Below, one piece after another: positions 9,501 to 17,762 of a DNA stretch of 64,000 nt. Below the pieces are notes generated by a model that saw only the letters and a program-made list of their open reading frames with translations, did no database searches and was not told the origin of the DNA. This DNA is from Candidatus Mailhella excrementigallinarum. Lineage in GTDB: Bacteria; Desulfobacterota; Desulfovibrionia; Desulfovibrionales; Desulfovibrionaceae. The first letter of the stretch is position 1; each line of letters opens with the position of its first letter. Location: contig CALUUZ010000003.1 of NCBI GenBank assembly GCA_944324075.1, forward strand, positions 124,001-188,000, written 5' to 3'. A program made the translations under genes and the position numbers.

Positions 9501-11051
9501 CTCGGCGCGGCCCGCATCCGCGTCCGCTCCCTGCTGGCCACCATGCGCGAACGCCGGAAAAAGCTGGGAGGCGTCCGCGTGCCCCTGCCCGGCATCGCGC
9601 CCAGCGAAGGGCTGACCCTTCCGCCGGATCCCGCCCCTGCGCCGGAGGCCATGCCCTGCGCGCCGGACGAGCTGCGCCCGGAGGAATTGCTGCGCGCCCA
9701 TGCGCAACAGGAAGAAAAGACGGGAGAGGGGCTTTCCGCGGAAGAACGCGGATACCGCCTTGCCGGGCCGGAAGATCCGGATGGAGCCTTTGAGGAGTTT
9801 CCTCCCTTCACGGAGGAAATGCGCCGTACCCATACCATTCTCATCCCGCAGATGTCGCCGCTGCACTTCCAGTTTTTGCCCGCGCTGTTCACGGCCTGCG
9901 GCTACAGGGCGGAGCTGCTGCCCACGGTATCCCGCGCGGCGGTGGAGCTGGGGCTCCGGCATGTCAACAACGATGTGTGCTACCCGGCCATTACGGTCAT
10001 CGGCCAGCTTCTGCACGCCGTGCAGAGCGGCAGGTACGATCCCAACCGCATCGCGCTGATTATCTCCCAGACCGGAGGAGGATGCCGCGCCACCAACTAC
10101 ATCAGCTTTCTGCGCAAGGCGCTGAAAGCCTGCGGACTGACCCAGATTCCCCTGCTCTCCTTCAACATGGCCGGTCTGGATCACAACCCCGGTTTCCGCC
10201 TGGACTGGGCCTTCATGCGCCGGGCGATCATGGGCTGCTTCTACGGCGACTGCATCATGCGCATGCTGTACCGGGTACGGCCCTATGAATCCGAACCCGG
10301 AGGGGCGCAGAAACTTGCGGACAAATGGGCCGAAATCGGAATCCGCAATGTGGCCGAAGGCAGTCTCATCCGCTGTTACCGCAACATCTCCCGCATGGTG
10401 CGTGAATTTGACACTCTTCCGCTGCGCAGCATCCCGCGCAAGCCGCGCGTCGGCCTGGTGGGAGAAATTCTGCTCAAGTTCCATCCCGACGCCAACAACG
10501 CCGCCGTGGATGTCATCGAGGCGGAAGGCGGCGAAGCCGTCATGCCCGATCTTCTCGACTTTTTCCTGTACGGCTTCTATGATGATATCTTCCGCTACAA
10601 GGCGCTGCAGGGCCGCCGCAGGAACGCGGTGCTGAGCCGCCTGGCGCTTCAGGCCATGCTGTTCCTCCGCCTGCCCCTGCGGCGCGCCCTTCAGAAGAGC
10701 GCACGCTTTGACGCCCCCCTGCCCTTCCGAATGCTGCTGAAACAGGTGGACGGCATCGTTTCTCTGGGGCATCAGACTGGCGAAGGCTGGCTGCTCACGG
10801 CGGAAATGGTGGAACTCATCCACAGCGGCGTGCCCAACATCCTGTGCATGCAGCCCTTCGGCTGTCTTCCCAACCACATCACGGGCAAGGGCGTGCTCAA
10901 GGAACTGAAGCGCCGCTATCCCGGCGCAAACATCGCCGCCGTGGACTATGACCCCGGCGCGAGCGAAGTGAACCAGATCAACCGCATCAAGCTGATGATG
11001 GCCGTGGCCCGCGACGCGCGGGAAGAACATTCCCCCGACGGCGCACGCTGA
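6507..11051 (+). CDS. Fused 2-hydroxyacyl-CoA dehydratase activase (two BcrA/BadF ATPase domains plus DUF2229/dehydratase-like region)
   Basis: 1514 residues from the ATG at 6507 (AGGAGG 6 bases upstream). Two ASKHA ATPase domains are seen: the first opens with IGLDVGSTTVKVVIF near residue 10 and has NETCAGGTGAFIDQMA; the second opens with LGIDIGSTTIKAVLLD near residue 356 and has NEACSAGCGSFIETFA. The cysteines of the two CxxG segments are the expected bridging [4Fe-4S] ligands. A cysteine motif CQHCTNHC follows, then the long DUF2229 region and a C-terminal part resembling the dehydratase D-component (QPFGCLPNHITGKG). The fusion is widespread in Deltaproteobacteria and clostridia; which CoA-ester or other enzyme it activates is unknown. 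Confidence 0.9.
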   Translation: MPSARNLAHIGLDVGSTTVKVVIFNTEAEAVYARYQRHMSDVRATVAQMLAEALDAAPFSADSDVNGREQLFTLSLTGSGAISLAEEMNLTFVQEVIASAASIRHIIPDADVTIELGGEDAKITFFTGGVEQRMNETCAGGTGAFIDQMAAFLNTDAQGLNALAVNHHQLYPIASRCGVFAKTDILPLLNEGCAKEDIAASIFQAVVDQVIGGLACGREIRGKVAFLGGPLAFLPALRQRFVDSLALPEGDALFPEHAEFFVAGGAALHTMTLMAAREKVDGSGGERLWTLEQLRELAHTLATTRGASEALKLPPLFESRKALEEFRARHSQDRAPRARVEDLAGTEENPAPVYLGIDIGSTTIKAVLLDEEGRILYTSYGASQGDPLSAAVHILEEVYALLPAHARIASAGVTGYGSGLIRAGLRADVDEVETLAHCKAARFFLPEVSFVLDIGGQDIKCLRVKSGMVDRIQLNEACSAGCGSFIETFAKSLGMDLPSFVSEALKAEHPVDLGTRCTVFMNSRVKQAQKEGAPVGDIAAGLSYSVIKNALYKVIKIASTDELGQHVMAQGGAFHNDALLRALELSLGRPVVRLDISGLMGAFGAALLAREQAPLEGSALLSPEELAEFHVDSTVARCQHCTNHCLLTVTRFSDGTRFISGNRCERGAGKASSRSDLPNLYAYKYQRLFEHYIPLPLENAPRGVVGIPRVLNIYENYPLWFTLFTELGFRVELSSPSNKSIYNLGLSTIPSQTVCYPAKLSHGHIMDLIQRHVPRIFYPCIPQENQDFSGQDNTYNCPVVGGYPELLRNNIDSLRASGVELICPFLPLGRERLQERLRELPLFADVSEAEMTRALSLAVDEQKRFKEDMRAAGEKALRLLQDSGRQGIILAGHPYHVDPEVNHGIPELICATGLAVLTEDSVAHLMPDPGKLRVVDQWTYHARLYRAAAYAASTEQIALVQLVSFGCGLDAVTADQVEEILAAGDRLYTQIKIDEGANLGAARIRVRSLLATMRERRKKLGGVRVPLPGIAPSEGLTLPPDPAPAPEAMPCAPDELRPEELLRAHAQQEEKTGEGLSAEERGYRLAGPEDPDGAFEEFPPFTEEMRRTHTILIPQMSPLHFQFLPALFTACGYRAELLPTVSRAAVELGLRHVNNDVCYPAITVIGQLLHAVQSGRYDPNRIALIISQTGGGCRATNYISFLRKALKACGLTQIPLLSFNMAGLDHNPGFRLDWAFMRRAIMGCFYGDCIMRMLYRVRPYESEPGGAQKLADKWAEIGIRNVAEGSLIRCYRNISRMVREFDTLPLRSIPRKPRVGLVGEILLKFHPDANNAAVDVIEAEGGEAVMPDLLDFFLYGFYDDIFRYKALQGRRRNAVLSRLALQAMLFLRLPLRRALQKSARFDAPLPFRMLLKQVDGIVSLGHQTGEGWLLTAEMVELIHSGVPNILCMQPFGCLPNHITGKGVLKELKRRYPGANIAAVDYDPGASEVNQINRIKLMMAVARDAREEHSPDGAR

Positions 11052-11086
11052 GCGTATGTCCATCCCCTCTACCCAAGGATTTTCCC

Positions 11087-13477
11087 GTGGCCCGTACAAC
11101 TTCGGATAAGCATCAGAACAGACGACATGACTCCCCCTCCTCCCGGCGGGCTTCCGGTTCCGGGGCGGCCCGGCGCAGCCCGGGAGAAGACGCGCGCCGG
11201 GAAGGCAGACGCGAAGCCTGGCGCCGCGGACGGGAAGAATCCCGGAACAGCAGGGCATCCGCCCCCGATCGGACGGACGGACGGCGGGAAAAGCCGGTTC
11301 ACGGACGAAACGGGGCGCGGCGAAGCGATGCGGAAGAACGCCGGGAAGCGGCTGCTGCCCGTGAAGTGAAAGTCCCCCGCGCTTCCGAAGCGCCGAAGTT
11401 CGGCCTTGTCCGTCTGGAAGAACTGAATGTTGCCGCTCCCCGCCCGCTCCCCGCGCTCATCCCCCGCGCGGAGGGAATTCTCCCTCCGCCGGAAATTCTC
11501 GCGCCCGCCGGAGATGTTTCCTGCTTTCTTTCCGCGCTCGCGGCGGGGGCGGACGCCGTATATGTCGGGCTCAAGCACTTTTCCGCCCGCGCGGGGGCGG
11601 AAAATTTCAGCACCGGCGAACTCTCGCGCATGGTTGATCTGGCCAATGCGGAAGGTCGGCGCGTCTATGTCGCCTTCAATTCCCTGCTCAAGCCCGGAGA
11701 CATGGAAGCGGCGGGGCGTCTGGTGACGCGCCTGAGCCGCGACGTCAGGCCGCACGCTCTCATCCTTCAGGATATCGGACTGATGGAACTGGCCCGTCAG
11801 GCGGGCTACGAAGGCCAGCTTCACCTTTCCACCCTCGCCAACATCACGCACCCCGCCGCGCTGACCGCCGCCCGAAACATGGGCGCCGCGCGCGTCATCC
11901 TCCCCCGGGAACTGTCCATCGACGAAATCCGTCAGGTCGCCGCGGCCTGCCCGGAAGACATGGATCTGGAGCTTTTCGTGCACGGGGCGCTGTGCTGGTG
12001 CGTGTCCGGCCGCTGCTACTGGTCAAGCTACCTGGGCGGCAAAAGCGGCCTGCGCGGACGCTGCGTGCAGCCCTGCCGCCGCATTTACAACCAGAAAGGC
12101 CATGAAGGCCGCTTTTTCTCCTGTCAGGATCTTTCCCTTGACGTGCTGGTGAGGACGCTGCTTGACATTCCCCGCCTGCGCTGCTGGAAAATCGAGGGCC
12201 GCAAGAAAGGGCCGCATTACGTCTACCACAGCGTCACAGCCTACCGGATGCTGCGCGACCACGGGACGGACGCCCGCGCCAGAAAGGACGCCGAGGAACT
12301 GCTGGAAATGGCGCTGGGGCGCCCCCGTACGCACGGGCGCTTTCTGCCCCAGCGGGAAAACGGTGTGACCACGCCCGAAGAGCCTACCAGTTCCGGCATG
12401 CTGATCGGAAAAATCCAGTTTACCCCGGGGGACAGGGAGAAGCCGGGTCAGCCGTTCTTCAGACCCCGGCAGGAACTGCTTCCCCGCGACTTTCTCCGCA
12501 TCGGCTATGAGGACGAGCCATGGCACGCCACCCTGCCCGTGACCCGCCGCACGCCCAAGGCCGGAACCTGTCCGCTGCGGCTGAGCAGGCACAAGACGCC
12601 CAAGGCGGGCACGCCCGTCTTTCTTATTGACCGCCGCGAGCCGGAACTGGAAAGCATCCTCAGGGAATGGGAACAGCGCCTTGCCCGCGCCCATGCCGTG
12701 CAGACCCGGGAGGTCAGCTTCACTCCCCGTCTCCCCTCCCCCGCGCGCGGACGCAGGCAGCCGGATCTGCTGGTGCGCTCTTCCCTCCCGCAGGGGAAGG
12801 AAACGCGGGGAGCACGCGCTTCCATGACCGGTCTGTGGATGACCCCTTCCACTGTGCGGGCCATCTCCCGTACGGTTGCCCCCCGCATTTCGTGGTGGCT
12901 CTCCCCTGTTATCTGGCCGGATGAGGAGGAGGGATGGAAAAGGCTTGTCGCCGAGGCCCTGCGTAACGGCGCGCGTCATTTTGTCCTCAATGCGCCGTGG
13001 CAGATCGCGCTGTTCGGGCGCGAGTGCCTCCGCGATCCTCTGCATCTTGTGGCCGGACCGTTCTGCAACGCTTCCAACGCCGCATGCATTGCCGTACTGG
13101 CGAGCATGGGTTTTGAAGCCGCGTTCGTCAGCCCCGAGCTGACCGGAGAAGACATGCTCTCCCTGCCGGGACAGAGTTGCCTCCCCCTGGGGGCCGTGCT
13201 TTCCGGCTGGTGGCCCGTGGGCATTTCCAGGCACAAACTGCATCACGTCAAGCCCAATGAGGCTTTTGCCAGCCCCAAGGGAGAACTGTTCTGGGCCAGG
13301 CGCTACGGGGAAAACACCTGGGTATATCCCGGCTGGCCGCTGGGACTTGACGGACACAGGCCCGAACTGGAAGCCGCCGGTTTTTCCTTTTTCGCCAGTC
13401 TGGATGAAACCCCGCCCGCGAGTCTGCCCGAAGCCCGCCGTGCCAGCCTTTTCAACTGGCAGGGGGCGCTGCTCTAG
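11087..13477 (+). CDS. U32-family peptidase / 23S rRNA hydroxylase-like protein
   Basis: 796 residues from a GTG at 11087, eight bases after AAGGA. The first ~130 residues are low-complexity and Arg/Ser/Glu rich. The conserved core begins PEILAPAGDVSCFLSALAAGADAVYVG and includes the U32 signature ELFVHGALCWCVSGRCYWSS. Relatives include RlhA, which hydroxylates C2501 of 23S rRNA, and TrhP/YegQ, which act on tRNA wobble uridine; older annotation as collagenase-like protease is less likely. The C-terminal ~250 residues form an extra domain seen in long U32 proteins. Its TAG stop (13475-13477) is the first three bases of a dispersed repeat. Confidence 0.85.
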   Translation: MARTTSDKHQNRRHDSPSSRRASGSGAARRSPGEDARREGRREAWRRGREESRNSRASAPDRTDGRREKPVHGRNGARRSDAEERREAAAAREVKVPRASEAPKFGLVRLEELNVAAPRPLPALIPRAEGILPPPEILAPAGDVSCFLSALAAGADAVYVGLKHFSARAGAENFSTGELSRMVDLANAEGRRVYVAFNSLLKPGDMEAAGRLVTRLSRDVRPHALILQDIGLMELARQAGYEGQLHLSTLANITHPAALTAARNMGAARVILPRELSIDEIRQVAAACPEDMDLELFVHGALCWCVSGRCYWSSYLGGKSGLRGRCVQPCRRIYNQKGHEGRFFSCQDLSLDVLVRTLLDIPRLRCWKIEGRKKGPHYVYHSVTAYRMLRDHGTDARARKDAEELLEMALGRPRTHGRFLPQRENGVTTPEEPTSSGMLIGKIQFTPGDREKPGQPFFRPRQELLPRDFLRIGYEDEPWHATLPVTRRTPKAGTCPLRLSRHKTPKAGTPVFLIDRREPELESILREWEQRLARAHAVQTREVSFTPRLPSPARGRRQPDLLVRSSLPQGKETRGARASMTGLWMTPSTVRAISRTVAPRISWWLSPVIWPDEEEGWKRLVAEALRNGARHFVLNAPWQIALFGRECLRDPLHLVAGPFCNASNAACIAVLASMGFEAAFVSPELTGEDMLSLPGQSCLPLGAVLSGWWPVGISRHKLHHVKPNEAFASPKGELFWARRYGENTWVYPGWPLGLDGHRPELEAAGFSFFASLDETPPASLPEARRASLFNWQGALL

Positions 13478-13607
13478 AGCGTTTTGCTCTCGAAAGTATC
13501 TGCCGGTCAGCCCCCATGTTCCGGCCCGCAGGTTTCATGCCTCCGCCGGAGCTTACGCCGCAAGCGAATTGCGGCGACACCGGAGAAAGGGGGGCGTCGC
13601 GGCGGAG
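13475..13607 (+). repeat. Dispersed intergenic palindromic repeat, copy 2 (forward)
   Basis: Starts TAGAGCGTTTTGCTCTCGAA and contains ATCTGCCGGTC, GCAGGTTTCATGCCT, a GCCGCAAGCGAATTGCGGCG palindrome (13557-) and the GGCGTCGCGGCGGAG block. The right terminus is lost. The element supplies the stop codon of the U32 gene and occupies the U32-hypD gap. Confidence 0.85.
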
Positions 13608-13656
13608 CACATGTTCCGGGCAGACCTGCAACCTCCAACATCAAAAGGCTGAACGT

Positions 13657-14766
13657 ATGGACGGCATGGCCGCATTTCAGGATCCCGAACTCTGCCAAGG
13701 GCTGCTCGCGCGCCTGGAGTCCCTGCTCCGGGCCTGCGGCCGCCCTGTGCGTTTTATGGAAGTATGCGGCACGCATACCGTTTCCATTTTTCAGAGCGGA
13801 CTGCGTTCCCTGCTGCCGGAAGGCCTGACCCACCTTTCCGGCCCGGGCTGTCCGGTCTGCGTCACCCATGACGCGGAAGTGGGCGCCATGCTCGAGCTGG
13901 CCCGGCGTGACGGCGTCATCATTGCCACCTTCGGAGATCTGCTGCGCGTACCCGGCCCGGACGGGAAAAGTCTCAAGCACGCCCAGGCCGAGGGCGCACG
14001 GGTGCGTGTGGTCTATTCCCCTCTGGACGCGGTGAACCTTGCCGGAGAAAATCCCGGCGCCACGGTGATCTTTCCGGGCGTGGGCTTTGAAACCACCGCT
14101 CCCGGCGTGGCCGGAGCCGTGCTCGCGGCCCGGGAACGGGGACTGGGAAATTTCTGCATTCTGTCCTGTCACAAGCTTGTTCCCCCCGCTCTCCGCATCC
14201 TGCTGGAAAAAAGCCCCGGCGAACAGGAGCGGGGCATCGACGCCTTTCTCCTGCCGGGCCATGTGGCCGTGGTGCTGGGGCTTGCGCCCTTCCGCTTTGT
14301 CGCGGAGGAATTCGGCCGCCCGGCGGTGATCGGCGGCTTTGAACCGGCGGAGATTCTTTCCGCTCTCTGCGTCATGGTCAGCCAGATTGCCGAAGGCAAA
14401 GCTCTTGCCGTCAACGCCTACCGCCGCGCCGTGGACGATGGGGGAAGCCCCGCCGCGCGCGCCGTCATGGACAAGGTCTTCCTGCCGTGTCAGGCCCGCT
14501 GGCGCGGGCTTGGCCTCATTCCCGCCAGCGGCCTCGAACTGCGGCCGGAATACGAAAGGTTTGACGCCCTGCGGCGTTTCGGCGTGAGCTTCGGCGATCC
14601 CCGGCCCATTCCCGGCTGCCGCTGCGGAGATGTGCTTTCCGGCCTCATAACGCCCAGAGAGTGTCCCCTGTTCGGAAAGACATGCACACCGCAGCACCCC
14701 ACCGGTCCGTGCATGGTATCCACCGAGGGCAGTTGCGCCGCATGGTACAGGTATCAGGGAGTCTGA
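13657..14766 (+). CDS. hypD: Hydrogenase maturation factor HypD
   Basis: 369 residues from the ATG at 13657 (AAGG 9 bases upstream; the longer frame extends into the repeat). Diagnostic motifs: FMEVCGTHTVSIFQSGL, SGPGCPVCVT, FPGVGFETTAPG, and the C-terminal cysteine cluster CRCGDVLSGLITPRECPLFGK ending near CTPQHPTGPCMVS. HypD is the [4Fe-4S] scaffold that, with HypC, receives CN and CO to build the Fe(CN)2CO unit of [NiFe]-hydrogenases. hypE follows, separated only by a repeat copy. No hypC, hypA/B or hypF is in the window. Confidence 0.96.
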   Translation: MDGMAAFQDPELCQGLLARLESLLRACGRPVRFMEVCGTHTVSIFQSGLRSLLPEGLTHLSGPGCPVCVTHDAEVGAMLELARRDGVIIATFGDLLRVPGPDGKSLKHAQAEGARVRVVYSPLDAVNLAGENPGATVIFPGVGFETTAPGVAGAVLAARERGLGNFCILSCHKLVPPALRILLEKSPGEQERGIDAFLLPGHVAVVLGLAPFRFVAEEFGRPAVIGGFEPAEILSALCVMVSQIAEGKALAVNAYRRAVDDGGSPAARAVMDKVFLPCQARWRGLGLIPASGLELRPEYERFDALRRFGVSFGDPRPIPGCRCGDVLSGLITPRECPLFGKTCTPQHPTGPCMVSTEGSCAAWYRYQGV

Positions 14767-14853
14767 CGCCCCTGCGCGGCGGAATGCAAATCCGCATCTC
14801 CTGCTCCGGAACATGCCATGCCGCGGAGCGCAAACCGTCAGACACTAGTCCGA

Positions 14854-14874
14854 CGCGGCGGCACAGCCGCCGCG
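14854..14874. other. GC hairpin downstream of hypD
   Basis: Perfect 9-bp stem CGCGGCGGC / GCCGCCGCG with a 3-base loop, in the 14767-14919 spacer before repeat copy 3. There is no T-run, so function is uncertain; I see nothing else in this spacer. Confidence 0.45.
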
Positions 14875-14919
14875 AGCAAGCCGGAACCACGCTTTCGGCA
14901 AAGCGAACGATATGGTACG

Positions 14920-15144
14920 AGAGCATTTCAATGGCGACATTTTCTGCGGAGTCAGGCGGGGCGAGACACATCTCCGCGCTCCTTATCCGTAACGCGCTCC
15001 GCGCTCACGGCCAGGGACGCCGCGGCATCCCCCTCTCCGGCGTCGCCGCAATTCACCTGCGGTGACAGGTTGCGGCGAAAGCGTGAAACCTGCGGGTCGG
15101 AACATGGGGCTGGCCGGCAGATTTGTTCAATCGCAAAACGCTCC
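14920..15144 (-). repeat. Dispersed intergenic palindromic repeat, copy 3 (reverse)
   Basis: Starts AGAGCATTTCA and ends CAAAACGCTCC on the plus strand. Contains CCGTAACGCGCTCCGCGCTCA, GGCCAGGGACGCCGCGGC, the AATTCACCTGCGGTGAC palindrome, GAAACCTGCGGGTCGGAACA and GCCGGCAGAT blocks in reverse order relative to copies 1, 2, 4 and 9. It lies between hypD and hypE. Confidence 0.85.
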
Positions 15145-15155
15145 AGGAAGGCAAT

Positions 15156-16160
15156 ATGCAGCTTCTTCTCGACAGCGGCAGCGGAGGCCGCGCTTCCCAG
15201 CGGCTCATCGCGGACATCTTTGTCCGCCACTTTGACAACGCCATTCTGCGTCGCATGGACGACGGAGCCGTGCTGCCCGTTCGCGGCCCCGTGGTCATGA
15301 GTACGGACGGCTACACCGTCACACCTCTGGAATTTCCCGGCGGCGACATCGGTTCCCTCGCGGTACACGGCACGGTCAACGATGTGGCCATGATGGGAGC
15401 GCGTCCCCTGTACCTCAGCTGCGCGTTCATTCTGGAGGAAGGGCTTGACCTCGGCCTGCTGGATCGCATCGCCGCCTCCATGGGTGAAGCCGCGCGCCGG
15501 GCCGGTGTCCATATCGTCACCGGAGACACCAAGGTTGTACCGCGCGGCGCCTGCGACAAACTGTTCATCACCACGGCGGGCGTAGGCGAACTCATTGCCG
15601 ATCCCGCGCCTTCCGGCTCTCTGGCCCGCCCCGGCGACGCCGTGCTGATCAGCGGAAGCATGGGGGATCACGGTCTTACGATCATGGCCCGGCGTGACAA
15701 TCTTTCCTTCATGAGCGATATTGCCAGCGACAGCGCCCCGCTCAACCGCATGGTGGAAAAACTGATACGCGGAACGGGGGAAATCCATGTGCTGCGCGAC
15801 CCCACGCGCGGAGGACTGGCCACCACGCTGAACGAAATAGCCGAACAGTCCGGCGTTTCCTGCGTGCTGGAAGAAACCGCCGTGCCTGTACACGAGAATG
15901 TGCGTTCCGGCTGCGCCCTGCTTGGCCTTGATCCGCTCTATCTCGCCAACGAGGGCAAACTGATCTGCATCCTGCCCCGCGAACGGGCCGAAGCCGCGCT
16001 GGACATCATGCGGAGTGACGAATACGGCCGTGAAGCCGCACTGATTGGAGAAATCATCCCGGCAGTGAACGGACGCCCCCAGGTCACGCTGCACACCCGC
16101 ATGGGAGGCGGCCGCCTGCTCTCCATGCTGGAGGGAGCGCCTCTGCCGAGGATCTGCTAG
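15156..16160 (+). CDS. hypE: Hydrogenase maturation factor HypE (carbamoyl dehydratase)
   Basis: 334 residues from the ATG at 15156, with AGGAAGG just upstream; an earlier in-frame start lies inside the repeat. The PurM-like fold is evident (DSGSGGRASQRLI, GDIGSLAVHGTVNDVAMMGA, GDTKVVPRG, DPTRGGLATTLNEIA). The protein ends in PRIC, the conserved C-terminal cysteine that carries the thiocarbamate converted to thiocyanate, the source of the cyanide ligands of [NiFe]-hydrogenase. Same direction as hypD. Its TAG stop is the start of another repeat copy. Confidence 0.96.
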   Translation: MQLLLDSGSGGRASQRLIADIFVRHFDNAILRRMDDGAVLPVRGPVVMSTDGYTVTPLEFPGGDIGSLAVHGTVNDVAMMGARPLYLSCAFILEEGLDLGLLDRIAASMGEAARRAGVHIVTGDTKVVPRGACDKLFITTAGVGELIADPAPSGSLARPGDAVLISGSMGDHGLTIMARRDNLSFMSDIASDSAPLNRMVEKLIRGTGEIHVLRDPTRGGLATTLNEIAEQSGVSCVLEETAVPVHENVRSGCALLGLDPLYLANEGKLICILPRERAEAALDIMRSDEYGREAALIGEIIPAVNGRPQVTLHTRMGGGRLLSMLEGAPLPRIC

Positions 16161-16326
16161 AGCGTTTTGCTCTCGAAAATATCTGCCGGTCGGAACCCTG
16201 TGTTCCGGCTCGCAGGTTTCACGCCTCCGCCGGAGCTTTCGCCGCAAATGAACTGCAGCGGCACCGGTGGGGGGGCGTCGCGGCGGAGTCTCGCTTCGCT
16301 TGACTCCGGGAGCATTTTCAACAGAG
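16158..16326 (+). repeat. Dispersed intergenic palindromic repeat, copy 4 (forward)
   Basis: TAGAGCGTTTTGCTCTCGAA start, then AATATCTGCCGGTCGGAA, GTGTTCCGGCTCGCAGGTTT, CGCCGCAAATGAACTGCAG, GGGGGGCGTCGCGGCGGAG, and the end GGGAGCATTTTCAACAGAGC. It supplies the stop codon of hypE. Confidence 0.87.
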
Positions 16327-16398
16327 CGAGGAATTTTTGATGAACCGCCCCCTGACCCTTTTCCCTTTGCACTCTTCCCTGCTGCCGGGAATTTTTCC

Positions 16399-17523
16399 AT
16401 GCGCCGCATAGCTGTCTGGAATACAGCCTTTCTGGGCGACGCCGTGCTGACTCTTCCCCTGATCCGGGTTCTGCACGCCGTCTGGCCGGAAGCTGAAATC
16501 GATTTCTACACGCGCGGCGGAGTGGCGGCCCTGTTTTCCGCCCAGCCAGAACTGACCCATATCTTTGCGTATGACAAGCGCGGCGCACAGAAGGGTCTGA
16601 CCGGTTTTCTGCGTCTGGCACGCGCGGCCCGCACCCGGCGCTATGACGCATGGATCGACGCTCATCTCAGCCTCCGCTCCTCCGCCGCAGCCCTGCTGTC
16701 CGGCGCGCGCGAACGCATCGGCTATCGGGAGGCCGCCCTGTCCGGACTCGCGTTCCGGCATGCCGTCCCCCGCCGCTTTGACGAACTTGAGGAAGTGGAG
16801 CGTCTGCTTGCCCTGCTGACGCCCCTGCGCGAGCAGCATCGACTCCATGACGCGGCACTGGAACACGCGCTGCGGACTCCGTCCATCCTCTGGCCGGAGC
16901 TGGTTCTTCCTCTTCCGGCCCATGCCGAGGCCGACCGGCTGATGGCTCCGCTGTCCCCCGGCCCCATTCTGGGCCTGAACCCCGGGTCGATCTGGCCCAC
17001 CAAGCGATGGACGGCGGAAGGCTTCGCCCGCGTTGCCGCGCGGGCCGTGGAAGAAGGCGCAAACGTGCTTCTTTTCGCCGCTCCCGACGAAATCCCGGAA
17101 GCGCGGGCCGTGCTGGAACACATGGGCGGAGCCGCCCGCTCCCCCCGTCTGCTCGACCTTTCCGGCAAAACCACCCTGCCCGTGCTGGCGGCGCTGATCA
17201 GCCGCCTCCAGTGTTACCTGACCAATGATTCCGGCCCCATGCACCTGGCCTGGGCCCAGCATGTGCCGGTTACGGCGCTGTTCGGCCCCACCGTGCGCGC
17301 GCTGGGATTTTTCCCGCGCGGGGACAGCACGGTTGTCGAAATTGACCTGCCCTGCCGTCCCTGCGGTCTGCACGGACATGCGAGCTGCCCGCAGCGGCAT
17401 TTCCGCTGCATGCGGGATATTGACCCCGAACGCGTGTGGGAGGATGTACGGCGCAGGCTCTACCCCTGGAAATACGGAAACTGCCCTTGCGAGAAGCCGG
17501 ATACGCAAACGCGTGAATCCTGA
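16399..17523 (+). CDS. Glycosyltransferase family 9 (LPS heptosyltransferase-like)
   Basis: 374 residues from the ATG at 16399; the longer frame extends back through the repeat, and the conserved family start is MRRIAVWNTAFLGDAVLTLPLIRVL. The C-terminal motifs GLNPGSIWPTKRW and TNDSGPMHLAWAQHVPVTALFGPT define ADP-heptose:LPS heptosyltransferases, which add heptose to the inner core of lipopolysaccharide at the cytoplasmic face. The tail contains several cysteines (CRPCGLHGHASCPQRHFRCM), which occur in deltaproteobacterial members. The ribosome site is weak, so the start is moderately certain. Confidence 0.88.
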   Translation: MRRIAVWNTAFLGDAVLTLPLIRVLHAVWPEAEIDFYTRGGVAALFSAQPELTHIFAYDKRGAQKGLTGFLRLARAARTRRYDAWIDAHLSLRSSAAALLSGARERIGYREAALSGLAFRHAVPRRFDELEEVERLLALLTPLREQHRLHDAALEHALRTPSILWPELVLPLPAHAEADRLMAPLSPGPILGLNPGSIWPTKRWTAEGFARVAARAVEEGANVLLFAAPDEIPEARAVLEHMGGAARSPRLLDLSGKTTLPVLAALISRLQCYLTNDSGPMHLAWAQHVPVTALFGPTVRALGFFPRGDSTVVEIDLPCRPCGLHGHASCPQRHFRCMRDIDPERVWEDVRRRLYPWKYGNCPCEKPDTQTRES

Positions 17524-17545
17524 AGGTCCTCTCGAAGGCAAATCT

Positions 17546-17762
17546 GCAGAACATTTTCAAACTGAGCCTGCTTCCGGAATCGCGCGGTCCGCGACTCGTC
17601 CCTGTTCTCCTTATCCGCGGCGCGTCTTGCGCTGACGATCAGGGACGGCGCGATGCTCCCCCAGAGGGGCCGCCGCAAGCGAATTGCGGCGGCAGGCATG
17701 AAAACTGCCGGCCGGAATGCAGAGATCCGGCCGGCAGATACTTTCAATGGCAAAACCCTCTA
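17546..17762 (-). repeat. Dispersed intergenic palindromic repeat, copy 5 (reverse)
   Basis: On the minus strand it starts TAGAGGGTTTTGCCATTGAA and continues with TATCTGCCGGCCGGAT, CCGCCGCAATTCGCTTGCGG and the GAGTCGCGGACC block, ending TTGAAAATGTTC. It supplies the TAG stop of the minus-strand dehydrogenase (17760-17762). Confidence 0.8.

Noticed and set aside
6207..11258. Long minus-strand open frames (743 and 701 codons) opposite the CoA activase
   Set aside because: Shadows of the activase gene, whose ATPase motifs are unmistakable; the opposite frames show no known motifs.
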